Positions 1 to 8,539 of a DNA stretch of 32,201 nucleotides are shown in pieces (the stretch's first letter is position 1; each line of letters begins with the position of its first letter). The stretch is taken from positions 1-32,201 of the forward strand of contig CACIZU010000011.1 of the NCBI GenBank assembly GCA_902591185.1. Direction: 5' to 3'. Position numbers and translations under genes: made by a program. This DNA comes from an uncultured Pelagibacteraceae bacterium. Lineage in GTDB: Bacteria > Pseudomonadota > Alphaproteobacteria > Pelagibacterales > Pelagibacteraceae. Below the pieces are notes generated by a model. That model was not told the DNA's origin. It did not search any database and saw nothing but the letters and a program-made list of their open reading frames with translations.

Positions 1-963
1 TCTATCATTCCAGCATTTATAAATTTTACTGAAAAAAATTTTAATACTAAAGAATTCACAAATAATTCAAAAAAAATTTTGGCTTATACTCTCCATAATG
101 ATGAAACCAAAAATCAAAATGAAATTATTAATGAAGAAGATATATTGTTTGATATTTTTAGTTTAAATGATCTCGAGACAGATACAGTTAGATTGAGCGC
201 ATCAACTATAAAACAACTATTTGAGGATACTGGCTATAACTTAAAAGATGTTAGAAAAAAGAAATTAGTAAAACCAGTTGCCTTAACTTTATTACCTCAA
301 GAAATTAAAATGATTGAAGATACGAAAAAAAGAAAAGATTTTTTTATTCAAATAGTTCTACCTTTAATCATAAAAGAAAACCTTAATATCAGATTAGATC
401 GAAAAACTCTTTTTAATATTATTAACAAAAATAACAATACAGTTGCAGAAAAACAGTGGCTTGAAAAAAAATATAAACAGTATGGAATAAATTCAAAAGA
501 TCTATCAACATTAAAAATAAGAATGGATGAAATACCAGTATCATTAGCAATTGCTCAGGCTGCTAAAGAAACGGGGTGGGGAACCTCAAGGTTTGCACAA
601 GAAGGGAATGCTTTATTTGGTCAATGGACATGGTCTGGAGAAGGTTTAAAACCTAAAGATGCAGAAAAAGGCAAAGGTCATAAAGTTATGAAATTTAATG
701 TTCTTCAAGCTTCGGTAAGAGCTTATCAAAGAAATTTAAATACTCATTCTACATATAAAGATTTTAGAAAAGCTAGAGCACAATTTAGAGATTTAAAAAA
801 ACCATTAGATAGTATGGAACTTTCTAAATACCTAAACAAATATGCCGAAACTGGTAATCAATATGTTGAAGTTTTGCAAAAAATAATTAAGCAAAATAAG
901 TTAAAAGATTTTGATGATGCTAAATTATTACCTTCAAGTGTTGAGTTAGAAAGTCTTATTTAG
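1..963 (+). CDS. Bax-like glucosaminidase-domain protein, 5' partial
   Basis: The reading frame is open from base 1, so the true start lies outside the window; the TTG at 79 is only an internal codon. 320 codons are visible. The C-terminal part, from about codon 175, matches the glucosaminidase family (PF01832, Bax/FlgJ type): the segment AIAQAAKETGWGTSRFA carries the likely catalytic Glu (codon 190), followed by NALFGQWTW and a conserved YQRNLNTHSTY stretch. Known members cleave N-acetylglucosaminyl bonds in peptidoglycan or glycan in the envelope. The N-terminal part is charged and I do not recognise it. The stop overlaps the convergent deacetylase by 4 bp, so two potential glycan-modifying enzymes lie tail to tail. 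Domain call is firm; substrate is inferred from the family. Confidence 0.85.
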   Translation, partial: SIIPAFINFTEKNFNTKEFTNNSKKILAYTLHNDETKNQNEIINEEDILFDIFSLNDLETDTVRLSASTIKQLFEDTGYNLKDVRKKKLVKPVALTLLPQEIKMIEDTKKRKDFFIQIVLPLIIKENLNIRLDRKTLFNIINKNNNTVAEKQWLEKKYKQYGINSKDLSTLKIRMDEIPVSLAIAQAAKETGWGTSRFAQEGNALFGQWTWSGEGLKPKDAEKGKGHKVMKFNVLQASVRAYQRNLNTHSTYKDFRKARAQFRDLKKPLDSMELSKYLNKYAETGNQYVEVLQKIIKQNKLKDFDDAKLLPSSVELESLI

Positions 964-2021
964 TTTTTTATAATTGGAAATTGTATACCAAACCATCGCC
1001 ATTTACCGTTGTCATTAAGTGAACAATTTATTCTTCCTCTTCTTGGATTAAATGAACCTCTAAACTTAATTGTTAATATTTGATTAGAAATATTAGTGTT
1101 TGATTTTTCCCATTTATCTAATTCGTTAGAATAACAATTAATATTTTCTATATTTTTTTGTTCTTTAAAAAATTTAACTTTAAATTGAGGTGGATTGTTT
1201 TCTTTAGTTAATTTTTTTTCCAAAGGAAATAACTGTTCATACTCAAGTGGAAATGAATTTATAATAGATCTAAATCTTTTTAAGTCTCCATAATTTTCAT
1301 TAATTGGAAATCTTGGTAGTTCAAATCTATCTTTATTAATATCAATTACACCAGAATGCTGTCCAAAAGCAAACTCAAAGTTTTGAGCTATATAATCTCT
1401 CATAAATTTTGAATATTCTCCAAATGGATAAGAAAATAAACTTGGTATATATCCAAGTTTATCCAAAAATATTTTGTTTGCTTGCTCTATATCTTTCACA
1501 AATTGATCATTAGTTTCATCAATAAGATAACCATGAGTATGTGAATGATGTCCTATAAATACAAACTCTTCAGCTTCAATCTCTTTTATTTGGTCCCAAG
1601 TCATATAACCCTTCTTCCCTAAAGGTTCTGTCGATATAAATAATATAAATGGGATTCTATTTTTTTTTAGATATGGCCATGCTTCTAAGTAGAACGATTG
1701 AAAAGCATCATCAATAGTTATAAGAATTTTTTTTTGTTGTTTTGGTATATTAAAATTTTCTTTAAATTTATTTGGATTATAAAAATTATAACCAGAGTTT
1801 TGAATGATCTCCATTTGATCATTAAAAATTTCCATTTGAATATTTGTTGAGGGGTATTTGGATTCATTAAAACGATGGTACATCAGTGATAAGATACCCT
1901 CATCATTAGAATAGTGTTTGATATTATTTTCATCTGAATTAGAATTTACTTTTATAAATAGGACAAAAATGAACAAGCTTATAATAGATGTTGCTAATGA
2001 AAAAATTTTTTTATTAATCAT
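960..2021 (-). CDS. Membrane-anchored polysaccharide deacetylase (NodB/CE4 family)
   Basis: A 353-residue protein starting with an uncleaved-looking hydrophobic anchor (residues about 5-24). The NodB homology core follows: YHRF (48-51), the TIDDA motif with metal/catalytic Asp104-Asp105, the zinc-binding HSHTH motif (His159, His163) and a FSYPFGEY motif further on. These residues fit an active metal-dependent de-N-acetylase acting on cell-wall or exported polysaccharide on the outer face of the inner membrane. The last 80-90 residues form an extra region with two Cys (in NCYS and NCSL) that I cannot assign. The ATG at 2021 is preceded by AGAAG at SD distance. Choosing it makes the 5' end overlap divergent tsaB by 53 bp; the next internal Met (residue 47) would remove the anchor. 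Confidence 0.82.
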   Translation of the reverse strand: MINKKIFSLATSIISLFIFVLFIKVNSNSDENNIKHYSNDEGILSLMYHRFNESKYPSTNIQMEIFNDQMEIIQNSGYNFYNPNKFKENFNIPKQQKKILITIDDAFQSFYLEAWPYLKKNRIPFILFISTEPLGKKGYMTWDQIKEIEAEEFVFIGHHSHTHGYLIDETNDQFVKDIEQANKIFLDKLGYIPSLFSYPFGEYSKFMRDYIAQNFEFAFGQHSGVIDINKDRFELPRFPINENYGDLKRFRSIINSFPLEYEQLFPLEKKLTKENNPPQFKVKFFKEQKNIENINCYSNELDKWEKSNTNISNQILTIKFRGSFNPRRGRINCSLNDNGKWRWFGIQFPIIKN

Positions 2022-2355
2022 AACTTCTAATAATATTTATAATATTACTCACGAAAATACTAAAATTAATTATGAAAAGTTAACTTTAATTATTACTGAT
2101 TTTCTAAACTCTTGGAGCTTAAAAATATCTGATATTAATAAAATTTATATTAATAGAGGACCAGGCAGTTTCGCTGGAATAAGAAATTCTTTATCTGTAG
2201 TAAAAGCTTTTAATGTTGCAAAAAAAATTGATTTTTATTGTTATAGTCTAGATGATTTTAAAGGCGAAGAAGATCTAAGTTATGAAAATATCCCTAATTT
2301 ATGTAATAAATTTAAAATTAAAAAAAATTTGATTAATCCTATTTATATAAGTTAA
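1969..2355 (+). CDS. tsaB: TsaB-like tRNA t6A biosynthesis protein, short form
   Basis: 128 residues. TsaB is an ASKHA-fold partner of TsaD and TsaE in making N6-threonylcarbamoyladenosine at tRNA position 37. The N-terminus (MNKLIIDVANEKIFLLII) matches the family opening strand, and RGPGSFAGIRNSLSVVKAF matches the hallmark GPGSFTGLR helix region. I choose ATG 1969 because it aligns with the family N-terminus; an in-frame ATG at 1918 would add 17 unrelated residues. The protein is about half the usual ~230 residues: the N-terminal lobe is present, most of the C-terminal lobe is missing. The rimI gene that commonly follows tsaB is not here; fur begins 9 bp downstream. The 5' end overlaps the divergent deacetylase. 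Confidence 0.8.
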   Translation: MNKLIIDVANEKIFLLIITSNNIYNITHENTKINYEKLTLIITDFLNSWSLKISDINKIYINRGPGSFAGIRNSLSVVKAFNVAKKIDFYCYSLDDFKGEEDLSYENIPNLCNKFKIKKNLINPIYIS

Positions 2356-2364
2356 AATCAAAAT

Positions 2365-2772
2365 ATGTCTGAAACAATAGAGCAAAAATGCTTATCAAAA
2401 GGTGTCAAATTAACAGACCAAAGAAAAGTTATTGCACAAGTAATGTCCGCGTCTACTGACCATCCAAACGTAGATGAGTTATATAATAGAGTTTCTAAAA
2501 TTGACTCAAAAATTAGTATTGCGACAGTTTATAGAACAGTAAAATTATTTGAAGAGTCTGGCATATTAGCTAAACATGAATTTAAAGGAGACAAAGCTAG
2601 ATATGAAGAATTAAATGAAGGACATCATGATCATTTGATTGATGTTAAGTCAGGAGAAATAATTGAGTTTGTAGATGAAGAAATTGAAAAACTTCAAAAA
2701 AAAGTTGCAGAAAAGTATGGTTACACTCTGGTAGATCACAAATTAGAATTGTACGGGATAAAAAAAAAATAA
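2365..2772 (+). CDS. fur: Fur-family metal-responsive regulator (Fur/Mur type)
   Basis: 135 residues. The N-terminal winged helix (about 1-80) contains the family signature SIATVYRTVKLFEESGIL; the C-terminal metal-binding and dimerisation domain starts with HHDH (87-90) and ends ELYGIK. The CxxC zinc pair of E. coli Fur is absent, as in alphaproteobacterial Fur/Mur proteins, which in several species respond to manganese as well as or instead of iron. It sits between tsaB and miaB, the place of mur/fur in Rhizobiales. It differs from the second Fur-family gene at 18321, which has the HHH motif of Irr. Family certain; iron versus manganese cannot be decided from sequence. Confidence 0.92.
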   Translation: MSETIEQKCLSKGVKLTDQRKVIAQVMSASTDHPNVDELYNRVSKIDSKISIATVYRTVKLFEESGILAKHEFKGDKARYEELNEGHHDHLIDVKSGEIIEFVDEEIEKLQKKVAEKYGYTLVDHKLELYGIKKK

Positions 2773-2773
2773 A

Positions 2774-2947
2774 ATGAAGTTAGAAATTATAAAGCCTTTT
2801 GGTCCTTCAATTGTTAAACTAAAGATCCCGAATGATATAGCTATTGAAATGAATAGATATACTGTTTATCCTTTTACAGATAGTGATGACGAGAGAAGAT
2901 CAGTTTCTTTTAATGCAGCCATAGACTCATCCACCGCTTCGCTTTAA
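2774..2947 (+). pseudogene. 57-codon remnant of a 2OG-Fe(II) oxygenase-like gene (internal in-frame deletion)
   Basis: A short ORF (ATG 2774, TAA 2945-2947) fills the space between fur and miaB, one base after the fur stop and ending immediately before the miaB ATG. Its first ~28 residues (MKLEIIKPFGPSIVKLKIP...) resemble the start, and its last ~28 (TVYPFTDSDDERRSVSFNA...) resemble the end, of roughly 200-residue putative 2OG-Fe(II) oxygenases (PF13759-like) found in marine bacteria and phages. The middle, which should hold the HxD...H iron ligands and 2OG-binding residues, is missing, and the two ends join in frame near residue 30. I therefore call it a decayed gene that can no longer be an oxygenase. 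A surviving microprotein or translational-coupling role is possible. The family match is from memory. Confidence 0.6.
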
Positions 2948-4279
2948 ATGAAAGACAAAAAAATATTTATTAAAACCTTTGGATGTCAGATGAATGAATA
3001 TGATTCAAATAGAATATATGACTCAGTTAAAAAAATTGGTTTTGAAAAAACAGAAAACTATGAAGATGCTAGTTGTTATTTGTTAAATACATGTCACATA
3101 AGAAATAAGGCAAAAGAAAAAGTTTATCATGAAATAGGAAGAGTTAAAAAAATCTTTAGACACAAAAAAAAACCATTAGTAATTATTGCTGGTTGTGTTG
3201 CTCAAGCTGAAAACCAAGAAATGCTTAAAAGAGAGCCTTATATAGATCTTGTAATTGGACCGCAATCTTATCATAAAATTAATGATACTATTTTGAATCA
3301 TATTGAGAAAAAGAAAAAAATTGAACAAACAGAATTTGATGCAATATCAAAATTTAAATATTTTAATAAAATTAAAAATGAGGCAGGAAAGGTTTCTTCT
3401 TTTATAACAATCCAGGAGGGCTGTGATAAGTTTTGTCATTTTTGTGTTGTTCCCTATACAAGAGGCCCCGAATATTCTAGGTCATTTAAAGAGATTATAG
3501 ATGAAACTAAATATTTAGCTGATAATGGTGCAAAAGAAATAATTTTGCTTGGTCAAAATGTTAATGCCTATGATAATGAAGGCTATAGATTATCAAATTT
3601 AATTTTAGAAATTGAAAAAATTTCAGAAATTGAGAGAATAAGATACACAACATCACATCCTAAGGATATGACTGAGGATTTAATAGAAGTTTACAAGGAG
3701 TCAAAAAAATTAATGCCTTTAGTTCATTTACCAGTACAGAGTGGGTCTAATAAAATTTTAGATCTAATGAATAGAAAGCATACAATAAATGAATACATAG
3801 AAATATTTGACAGTTTAAAAGCAATTAATCCTAACATAGAGTTTTCTAGTGATTTTATCATTGGATATCCCGGAGAAGAAACTCAAGATTTTGAAGATAC
3901 TTTTAACTTGATTAAAAGAATTAAGTTTATTAATTCATACTCTTTCATTTTTAGCCCAAGACCCGGAACTATTGCTGCAGATTTAAAACTAATAAATAAA
4001 AAAGTATCCATGGAAAGATTAGAAAAAGTTCAAACCCAATTATTTGAAAATCAAATAACTATGAACAAATCTCTAAAAAATAAAACTCTAAATGTTTTAG
4101 TAGAGAATTTAACAGAAGATAAAATGAAAGTATTTGGACGTTCTGAATATATGACACCAGTTATATTTAATGGTAAAAAAGATGATATTGGAAAAATTGT
4201 GCCGGTAAAAATTAGACAAAGTAATAGAAGTACTTTATTTGGAGAGATAATTGATAACGCTAATCAAAAGGTAGCATAG
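2948..4279 (+). CDS. miaB: tRNA-2-methylthio-N6-dimethylallyladenosine synthase
   Basis: 443 residues, normal for MiaB. It adds the 2-methylthio group to i6A37 of tRNAs using two [4Fe-4S] clusters and S-adenosylmethionine. The N-terminal UPF0004 domain has its three Cys in FGCQMN (Cys13), NTCHIR (Cys49) and AGCVAQ (Cys83). The radical-SAM cluster motif is Cys159-x3-Cys163-x2-Cys166 (GCDKFCHFC). A TRAM domain closes the protein (about 375-440, including GRSEYMTPV). NTCHIR and VVPYTRG point to MiaB rather than MtaB or RimO. The ATG abuts the stop of the oxygenase remnant, and phoH starts 4 bp downstream, so it is probably cotranscribed with its neighbours. Confidence 0.96.
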   Translation: MKDKKIFIKTFGCQMNEYDSNRIYDSVKKIGFEKTENYEDASCYLLNTCHIRNKAKEKVYHEIGRVKKIFRHKKKPLVIIAGCVAQAENQEMLKREPYIDLVIGPQSYHKINDTILNHIEKKKKIEQTEFDAISKFKYFNKIKNEAGKVSSFITIQEGCDKFCHFCVVPYTRGPEYSRSFKEIIDETKYLADNGAKEIILLGQNVNAYDNEGYRLSNLILEIEKISEIERIRYTTSHPKDMTEDLIEVYKESKKLMPLVHLPVQSGSNKILDLMNRKHTINEYIEIFDSLKAINPNIEFSSDFIIGYPGEETQDFEDTFNLIKRIKFINSYSFIFSPRPGTIAADLKLINKKVSMERLEKVQTQLFENQITMNKSLKNKTLNVLVENLTEDKMKVFGRSEYMTPVIFNGKKDDIGKIVPVKIRQSNRSTLFGEIIDNANQKVA

Positions 4280-4282
4280 AAA

Positions 4283-5278
4283 TTGAGTGGTTTAATCAAA
4301 AAGAATATAAATCCATCTCTTAAATTTGTTTATTCAGATAATAATTCACTTAGTGTCATTTTTCATGATAACGATTTATTGATGGGTGTAGTGGGAGAAT
4401 TTAATAAAAATTTAAAAGAGCTAGAAAAAATCACTCAGTCAAATTTATATTCTAGAGGAAATTCTATATTAATAAAATCTAACCCAGAAAATAATGAAAT
4501 AGTAAAAAATGCTATACAGTTTTTAGCTAATCAATTTATTAATAATGGAAGTATAGAAAATAAAGATATAGTCTCATCGGTAAATAAATTTATGATTAAT
4601 GAAAAAGTAAAAAATAATAATGTAACAGATATTATTAAAACTCCAAAAAAATCTATAATTCCGAGATCTGAAAAACAAAAAAATTATGTTAGAGCTTTGA
4701 GACAAAGCGATATTATCATTTCCGCAGGTCCTGCAGGAACAGGTAAAACTTTTTTAGCTGTAGCTGTAGGTCTGACTATGCTCCTTGAAAAAAAAATTGA
4801 AAGAATAATTTTATCAAGGCCAGCAGTTGAAGCAGGTGAACGTTTAGGATTTTTACCAGGAGACATGAAAGAAAAAGTTGATCCATATTTAAGACCTTTG
4901 TATGACTCTCTTTATGATCTTTTTGATTTTGAAAAAATACAAAGAATGATTGAGATTGGTGATATTGAAATTGCACCATTAGCCTTTATGAGAGGTAGAA
5001 CATTAAAAAATTCATTTGCTATTTTAGATGAAGCTCAAAATGCAACAGACACACAAATTAAAATGTTTTTAACTCGTATTGGGGAAAATTCAAAAATCGT
5101 TGTTAATGGTGACCCGACACAAATAGATTTGCCTAATAAAAATATGTCAGGTTTAGTTAGGTCTAAAGAGCTCTTGGGGCATTTAAATGAAATTTCTGTT
5201 GTTGATTTTGATCATGCTGATGTTGTTCGTCACCCACTTGTCTCAAAAATAGTTAAAGCTTATTCGAATAATGATTAA
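4283..5278 (+). CDS. phoH: PhoH-like ATPase
   Basis: 331 residues. The Walker A motif GPAGTGKT is at 149-156 and the Walker B ILDEAQN around 247-253; LSRPAVEAGERLGFLPGD between them is characteristic of PhoH/YbeZ. The first ~100 residues form the KH-like N-terminal region. YbeZ-type proteins are thought to work with YbeY in RNA/ribosome quality control; the adjacent ybeY overlaps this gene by 8 bp, which fits. The start is taken as TTG 4283, 4 bp after miaB; the next in-frame ATG (4382) would cut into the N-terminal domain. No convincing Shine-Dalgarno is visible, so the start is less sure than the family. Confidence 0.93.
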   Translation: MSGLIKKNINPSLKFVYSDNNSLSVIFHDNDLLMGVVGEFNKNLKELEKITQSNLYSRGNSILIKSNPENNEIVKNAIQFLANQFINNGSIENKDIVSSVNKFMINEKVKNNNVTDIIKTPKKSIIPRSEKQKNYVRALRQSDIIISAGPAGTGKTFLAVAVGLTMLLEKKIERIILSRPAVEAGERLGFLPGDMKEKVDPYLRPLYDSLYDLFDFEKIQRMIEIGDIEIAPLAFMRGRTLKNSFAILDEAQNATDTQIKMFLTRIGENSKIVVNGDPTQIDLPNKNMSGLVRSKELLGHLNEISVVDFDHADVVRHPLVSKIVKAYSNND

Positions 5279-5732
5279 AATTAATGTCTTCTCAGAAGAG
5301 AAGGCTTGGTCAAAAAGACTCAAAAATAAAGAATTTTTTTTTAAAAAAATTTGTCAGACTTTTCCAAAAAAATATAAATTTCTTAACAGAGAAGTTAGTT
5401 TTTCTTTATTACTTTCTAACAATCTTAATATTAAAAAATTAAATAAAAATTTTAGAAATAAAAATAAGTCTACAGATATTCTATCATTCCCTTTTGCTAA
5501 AAAAACATTGATATCTAAAAAAACTTATATTGGAGATATTATAATTAGTTATAATTTTATGAATAAACCTAGATCACAAAACATTAAAAATTTTAAAGAA
5601 AAAGTAATTAAAACTTTTATACATGGATTTCTTCACCTAGTAGGTTTTGATCATATTAAAGATAAAGATTATAAAAGAATGCTTAGTGAGGAAGAAAAAA
5701 TATATAAATCAGTAATTTCAAAGATTAACTAG
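5271..5732 (+). CDS. ybeY: Endoribonuclease YbeY (16S rRNA maturation)
   Basis: 153 residues. The hallmark zinc site HGFLHLVGFDH gives His118, His122 and His128; upstream NKSTDILSFPF is the conserved family strand. YbeY is a metal-dependent RNase involved in 16S rRNA 3' end maturation and ribosome quality control. The ATG lies inside the end of phoH (8-bp overlap), suggesting translational coupling. In many alphaproteobacteria a tlyC/corC gene follows ybeY; here lnt starts one base after the ybeY stop. Confidence 0.95.
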   Translation: MIKINVFSEEKAWSKRLKNKEFFFKKICQTFPKKYKFLNREVSFSLLLSNNLNIKKLNKNFRNKNKSTDILSFPFAKKTLISKKTYIGDIIISYNFMNKPRSQNIKNFKEKVIKTFIHGFLHLVGFDHIKDKDYKRMLSEEEKIYKSVISKIN

Positions 5733-5733
5733 A

Positions 5734-7275
5734 TTGATAAAAAAAAATTACATTGAAATAGTTTTTTTAATTACTTTAGGCGTAGTTTCATCTTTAAGTT
5801 TGCCTCCCTACAATTATTTAATAATAAATTTTTTTACCTTTAGTGCATTTTTTATATTCCTTTTTAAAAAATCTAAAATTACCCAAAGTAAAAAATATTT
5901 CTTTTTTTATGGGTGGCTATTTGGATTTGGTTATTTTTTATCAAGCTTATATTGGATATCGATATCTTTAACATTTGATCAAAATTTTAAATTTTTAATT
6001 CCTATAACTATTATTTTAATACCTTCCTTTCTGGCAATTTTTTATGGATTAGCTAGTTTTTGTTTTATAATTTCAAAACCTAAAAAAACAGTAAGTTCTT
6101 TTTTAATTTTTTCATTATTTTTTGGAATTTTTGAATTTATAAGAGGTTCAATTTTAACCGGTTTTCCTTGGAATCTAATAGCCTATAGTTTCGTTAATCA
6201 TTTAGAAATATTAAGCATAACCTCATTAATAGGAACCTATAGTTTCAATCTATTTTGTGTCTCATTGTTTGCTAGTCCTGCAATTTTTATTTTAAGAGAA
6301 ACAAAAAAAGACATAGGAGTGTGTGTTATTTTTTTAATCTTACCATTTTTATTTTATCTGTATGGATCATTTTATAAAGAAACATTTAATTCATCAGATA
6401 TTGTAAACTATGAATATAAAGTTAGAGCCATAGGTTCAAATATTAGTCTCGATAGATTTTATTCAAATATTGATCCAGTCTCAGTAATAAATGATTTAAT
6501 TGACATAAGCGAACCAAGTAAAGATGACAAAACTATATTTATTTGGCCTGAAGGAATTCTTCCTGATGTTTCTCAAGAGGAATTAGTTGAATTTAAGTGG
6601 TTAATTGAAGAGACTTTCAGTAAAAATCATTTGTTATTTATTGGGATTAATAGTCAAAAAACTAACAAAGAAAAAATTAATTATTTTAATTCCTTATCGA
6701 TTTATGATCATAATTTAGAAATATTAAATTTTTATAATAAGATCAATCTAGTCCCATTTGGTGAGTTTTTACCTTTTGAAAATATCTTAAAAAAATTAGG
6801 TTTAAGAGTAATTACAAATAACCATCAATCATTTTCAAAAGGAAATGATAGAAAAATCATAGAGATAAAAAAAGATGATTTTTCCTTAAAGATATTACCA
6901 TTGATTTGTTATGAAATAATTTATTCAGGTAAAATATTTAAAAACCCAAGTTTTGATTTAATAATAAATATTTCTGAAGATGGATGGTTTGGTAAATCAA
7001 TAGGACTTAAGCAACACTTTGCACATAGCATTTTTAGAGCAGTTGAAAGTGGTAAATATTTATTACGTTCATCAAATAATGGTATTGCAGCTATTGTTAA
7101 TCCTTTAGGGATTGTAGAACAAAAGGTTGAATATGGTAAATCAGGCTATGTTGATTTTAAAGAAGTTAAAAAAATACAACCAACATTATTTTCTAAATAT
7201 GGAAATAAAATTTTTATAATATTAATTTTACTATATATTTTTATGATATTTTCATTTAATAGATTTAAAAAATGA
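5734..7275 (+). CDS. lnt: Apolipoprotein N-acyltransferase
   Basis: 513 residues. The N-terminal ~215 residues contain about six to seven hydrophobic membrane segments; the nitrilase-like periplasmic domain carries the Glu-Lys-Cys triad: Glu273 in WPEG, Lys336 in [11 protein letters not shown] and Cys392 in LICYE. A final membrane helix is at about 490-508. Lnt adds the third acyl chain to the N-terminal Cys of lipoproteins in the inner membrane of Gram-negative bacteria. The start is TTG 5734, directly after the ybeY stop and at the first charged residues before helix 1; there is no clear SD. It overlaps metK by 4 bp (ATGA). Confidence 0.95.
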   Translation: MIKKNYIEIVFLITLGVVSSLSLPPYNYLIINFFTFSAFFIFLFKKSKITQSKKYFFFYGWLFGFGYFLSSLYWISISLTFDQNFKFLIPITIILIPSFLAIFYGLASFCFIISKPKKTVSSFLIFSLFFGIFEFIRGSILTGFPWNLIAYSFVNHLEILSITSLIGTYSFNLFCVSLFASPAIFILRETKKDIGVCVIFLILPFLFYLYGSFYKETFNSSDIVNYEYKVRAIGSNISLDRFYSNIDPVSVINDLIDISEPSKDDKTIFIWPEGILPDVSQEELVEFKWLIEETFSKNHLLFIGINSQKTNKEKINYFNSLSIYDHNLEILNFYNKINLVPFGEFLPFENILKKLGLRVITNNHQSFSKGNDRKIIEIKKDDFSLKILPLICYEIIYSGKIFKNPSFDLIINISEDGWFGKSIGLKQHFAHSIFRAVESGKYLLRSSNNGIAAIVNPLGIVEQKVEYGKSGYVDFKEVKKIQPTLFSKYGNKIFIILILLYIFMIFSFNRFKK

Positions 7276-8441
7276 GTAATTTAAAAAATTTTCTTTTTAC
7301 AAGTGAATCAGTATCTGAAGGTCATCCGGATAAAGTTTCAGATAGAATTTCAGATATGGTAGTTGATAGTTATCTTTCTGGAGATCCTTTCTCAAGAGTT
7401 GCATGTGAAACACTTACAACAACTAATAAAGTAGTTTTGGCGGGGGAAGTTAGAGGTCTTGAAATAAAACAAGATGAATTAATTGAAAAAGTTAGAAATT
7501 GCATAAAAGACATTGGATATGATCAAGAAGGTTTTACTTGGAGAGAAGCAACAAAAATAGAAAGTCATCTTCATTCCCAATCTGCTGATATTGCAATGGG
7601 TGTAGACTCGTCTGGAAATAAAGATGAGGGAGCTGGAGATCAAGGTATTATGTTTGGGTATGCTTGTAATGAAACTGATGTTTTAATGCCAGCACCTATT
7701 CATTACTCTCATAAAATTTTGAGATTAATGGCAGAAGATAGAAGGTCAGGAAAGTTAAAAAATATAGAACCAGACAGTAAGAGCCAAGTTACTTTTGAAT
7801 ATGTGGATGGAAAACCTACTAAAGTAAAATCTGTTGTAATATCTTCTCAACACTCTGCAGATGTTAATCAAGCACAAGTTAGAGATTTATTGAGACCTTA
7901 TATGTTAAAATCTATCCCATCAAATTTTCTTGAAGGTTTTAATGAAGATGAGTTTTATGTTAATCCAACAGGCAATTTTGTTATTGGAGGTCCAGATGGA
8001 GATTGCGGATTAACAGGAAGAAAAATTATAGTTGATACGTATGGTGGTGCCGCACCTCATGGAGGTGGAGCTTTTTCTGGAAAAGATCCTACTAAAGTAG
8101 ATAGATCAGCTGCTTATGCGGCAAGATATATTGCCAAAAATGTTGTTGCTTCTAAAATTGCGGATAAGTGTTTAATTCAATTAGCTTATGTAATTGGTGT
8201 GTCTAAACCATTATCAATTTATGTTGATTTGTTTGATAATGATTTAGATAAAAATAAATTTGTTGTAGATAAGATAAATGAAAATTTTGATTTAAGTCCT
8301 CGAGGAATTAGAGAGATGTTAAATTTAAATAAACCGATATATGAAAAAACAGCTGCATATGGTCACTTTGGAAGAACCCCAGATGATAACGGTTCATTTT
8401 CTTGGGAAAAAACTGATAAAATAAGCCATTTTTCCAGATAG
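7272..8441 (+). CDS. metK: S-adenosylmethionine synthetase
   Basis: 389 residues, the usual size. It makes SAM from methionine and ATP. Visible signatures are [14 protein letters not shown] near the start (ATP-binding His18), [12 protein letters not shown], and the glycine-rich [23 protein letters not shown] loop. It overlaps lnt by 4 bp, so translation is likely coupled and there is no room upstream for a SAM riboswitch. In related genomes trmB and rimP often lie between metK and nusA; here only a 98-bp noncoding stretch separates it from nusA. Confidence 0.97.
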   Translation: MSNLKNFLFTSESVSEGHPDKVSDRISDMVVDSYLSGDPFSRVACETLTTTNKVVLAGEVRGLEIKQDELIEKVRNCIKDIGYDQEGFTWREATKIESHLHSQSADIAMGVDSSGNKDEGAGDQGIMFGYACNETDVLMPAPIHYSHKILRLMAEDRRSGKLKNIEPDSKSQVTFEYVDGKPTKVKSVVISSQHSADVNQAQVRDLLRPYMLKSIPSNFLEGFNEDEFYVNPTGNFVIGGPDGDCGLTGRKIIVDTYGGAAPHGGGAFSGKDPTKVDRSAAYAARYIAKNVVASKIADKCLIQLAYVIGVSKPLSIYVDLFDNDLDKNKFVVDKINENFDLSPRGIREMLNLNKPIYEKTAAYGHFGRTPDDNGSFSWEKTDKISHFSR

Positions 8442-8447
8442 TTTCTG

Positions 8448-8475
8448 TTGAATTAAAAAAAAATTTTACTATATT
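8448..8475 (+). promoter_or_regulatory. Candidate promoter of the nusA operon
   Basis: TTGAAT (8448-8453), a 16-bp spacer and TATATT (8470-8475) lie just after the metK stop. Transcription would begin around 8482 and run into the hairpin at 8499-8524 before reaching nusA. In DNA this AT-rich such matches arise easily by chance, so confidence is modest. Confidence 0.4.
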
Positions 8476-8498
8476 GCCCTTACATTATTGAATTTACA

Positions 8499-8524
8499 AA
8501 ATGGGCATTAGCCCATTTTTTTTT
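8499..8524 (+). terminator. Intrinsic terminator-type hairpin in the nusA leader
   Basis: AAATGGGC (8499-8506), loop ATTA, GCCCATTT (8511-8518), with the T-run continuing to 8524 (nine T). The stem contains the GGGC/GCCC core, exceptional in this AT-rich DNA, and a proper U-tract follows. It ends at the GGAG Shine-Dalgarno of nusA (8525-8528). It can end metK transcripts, or act as a leader terminator (attenuator) for nusA if the promoter just upstream is used. It is the only convincing intrinsic terminator I see in the window. Confidence 0.8.
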
Positions 8525-8539
8525 GGAGTAAACAAAAAC

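Noticed and set aside
1918..1968. Longer TsaB start
   Set aside because: Adds 17 residues not found in the family and lies deeper inside the divergent deacetylase gene.
7200..7271. SAM riboswitch before metK
   Set aside because: metK overlaps lnt by 4 bp and the preceding bases encode the last membrane helix of Lnt; there is no leader.
8501..8539. Longer NusA start giving MGISPFFFGVNKN before MLNKRAD
   Set aside because: These codons are the terminator hairpin and its T-run; the ATG at 8540 has a GGAG SD and gives the family N-terminus.
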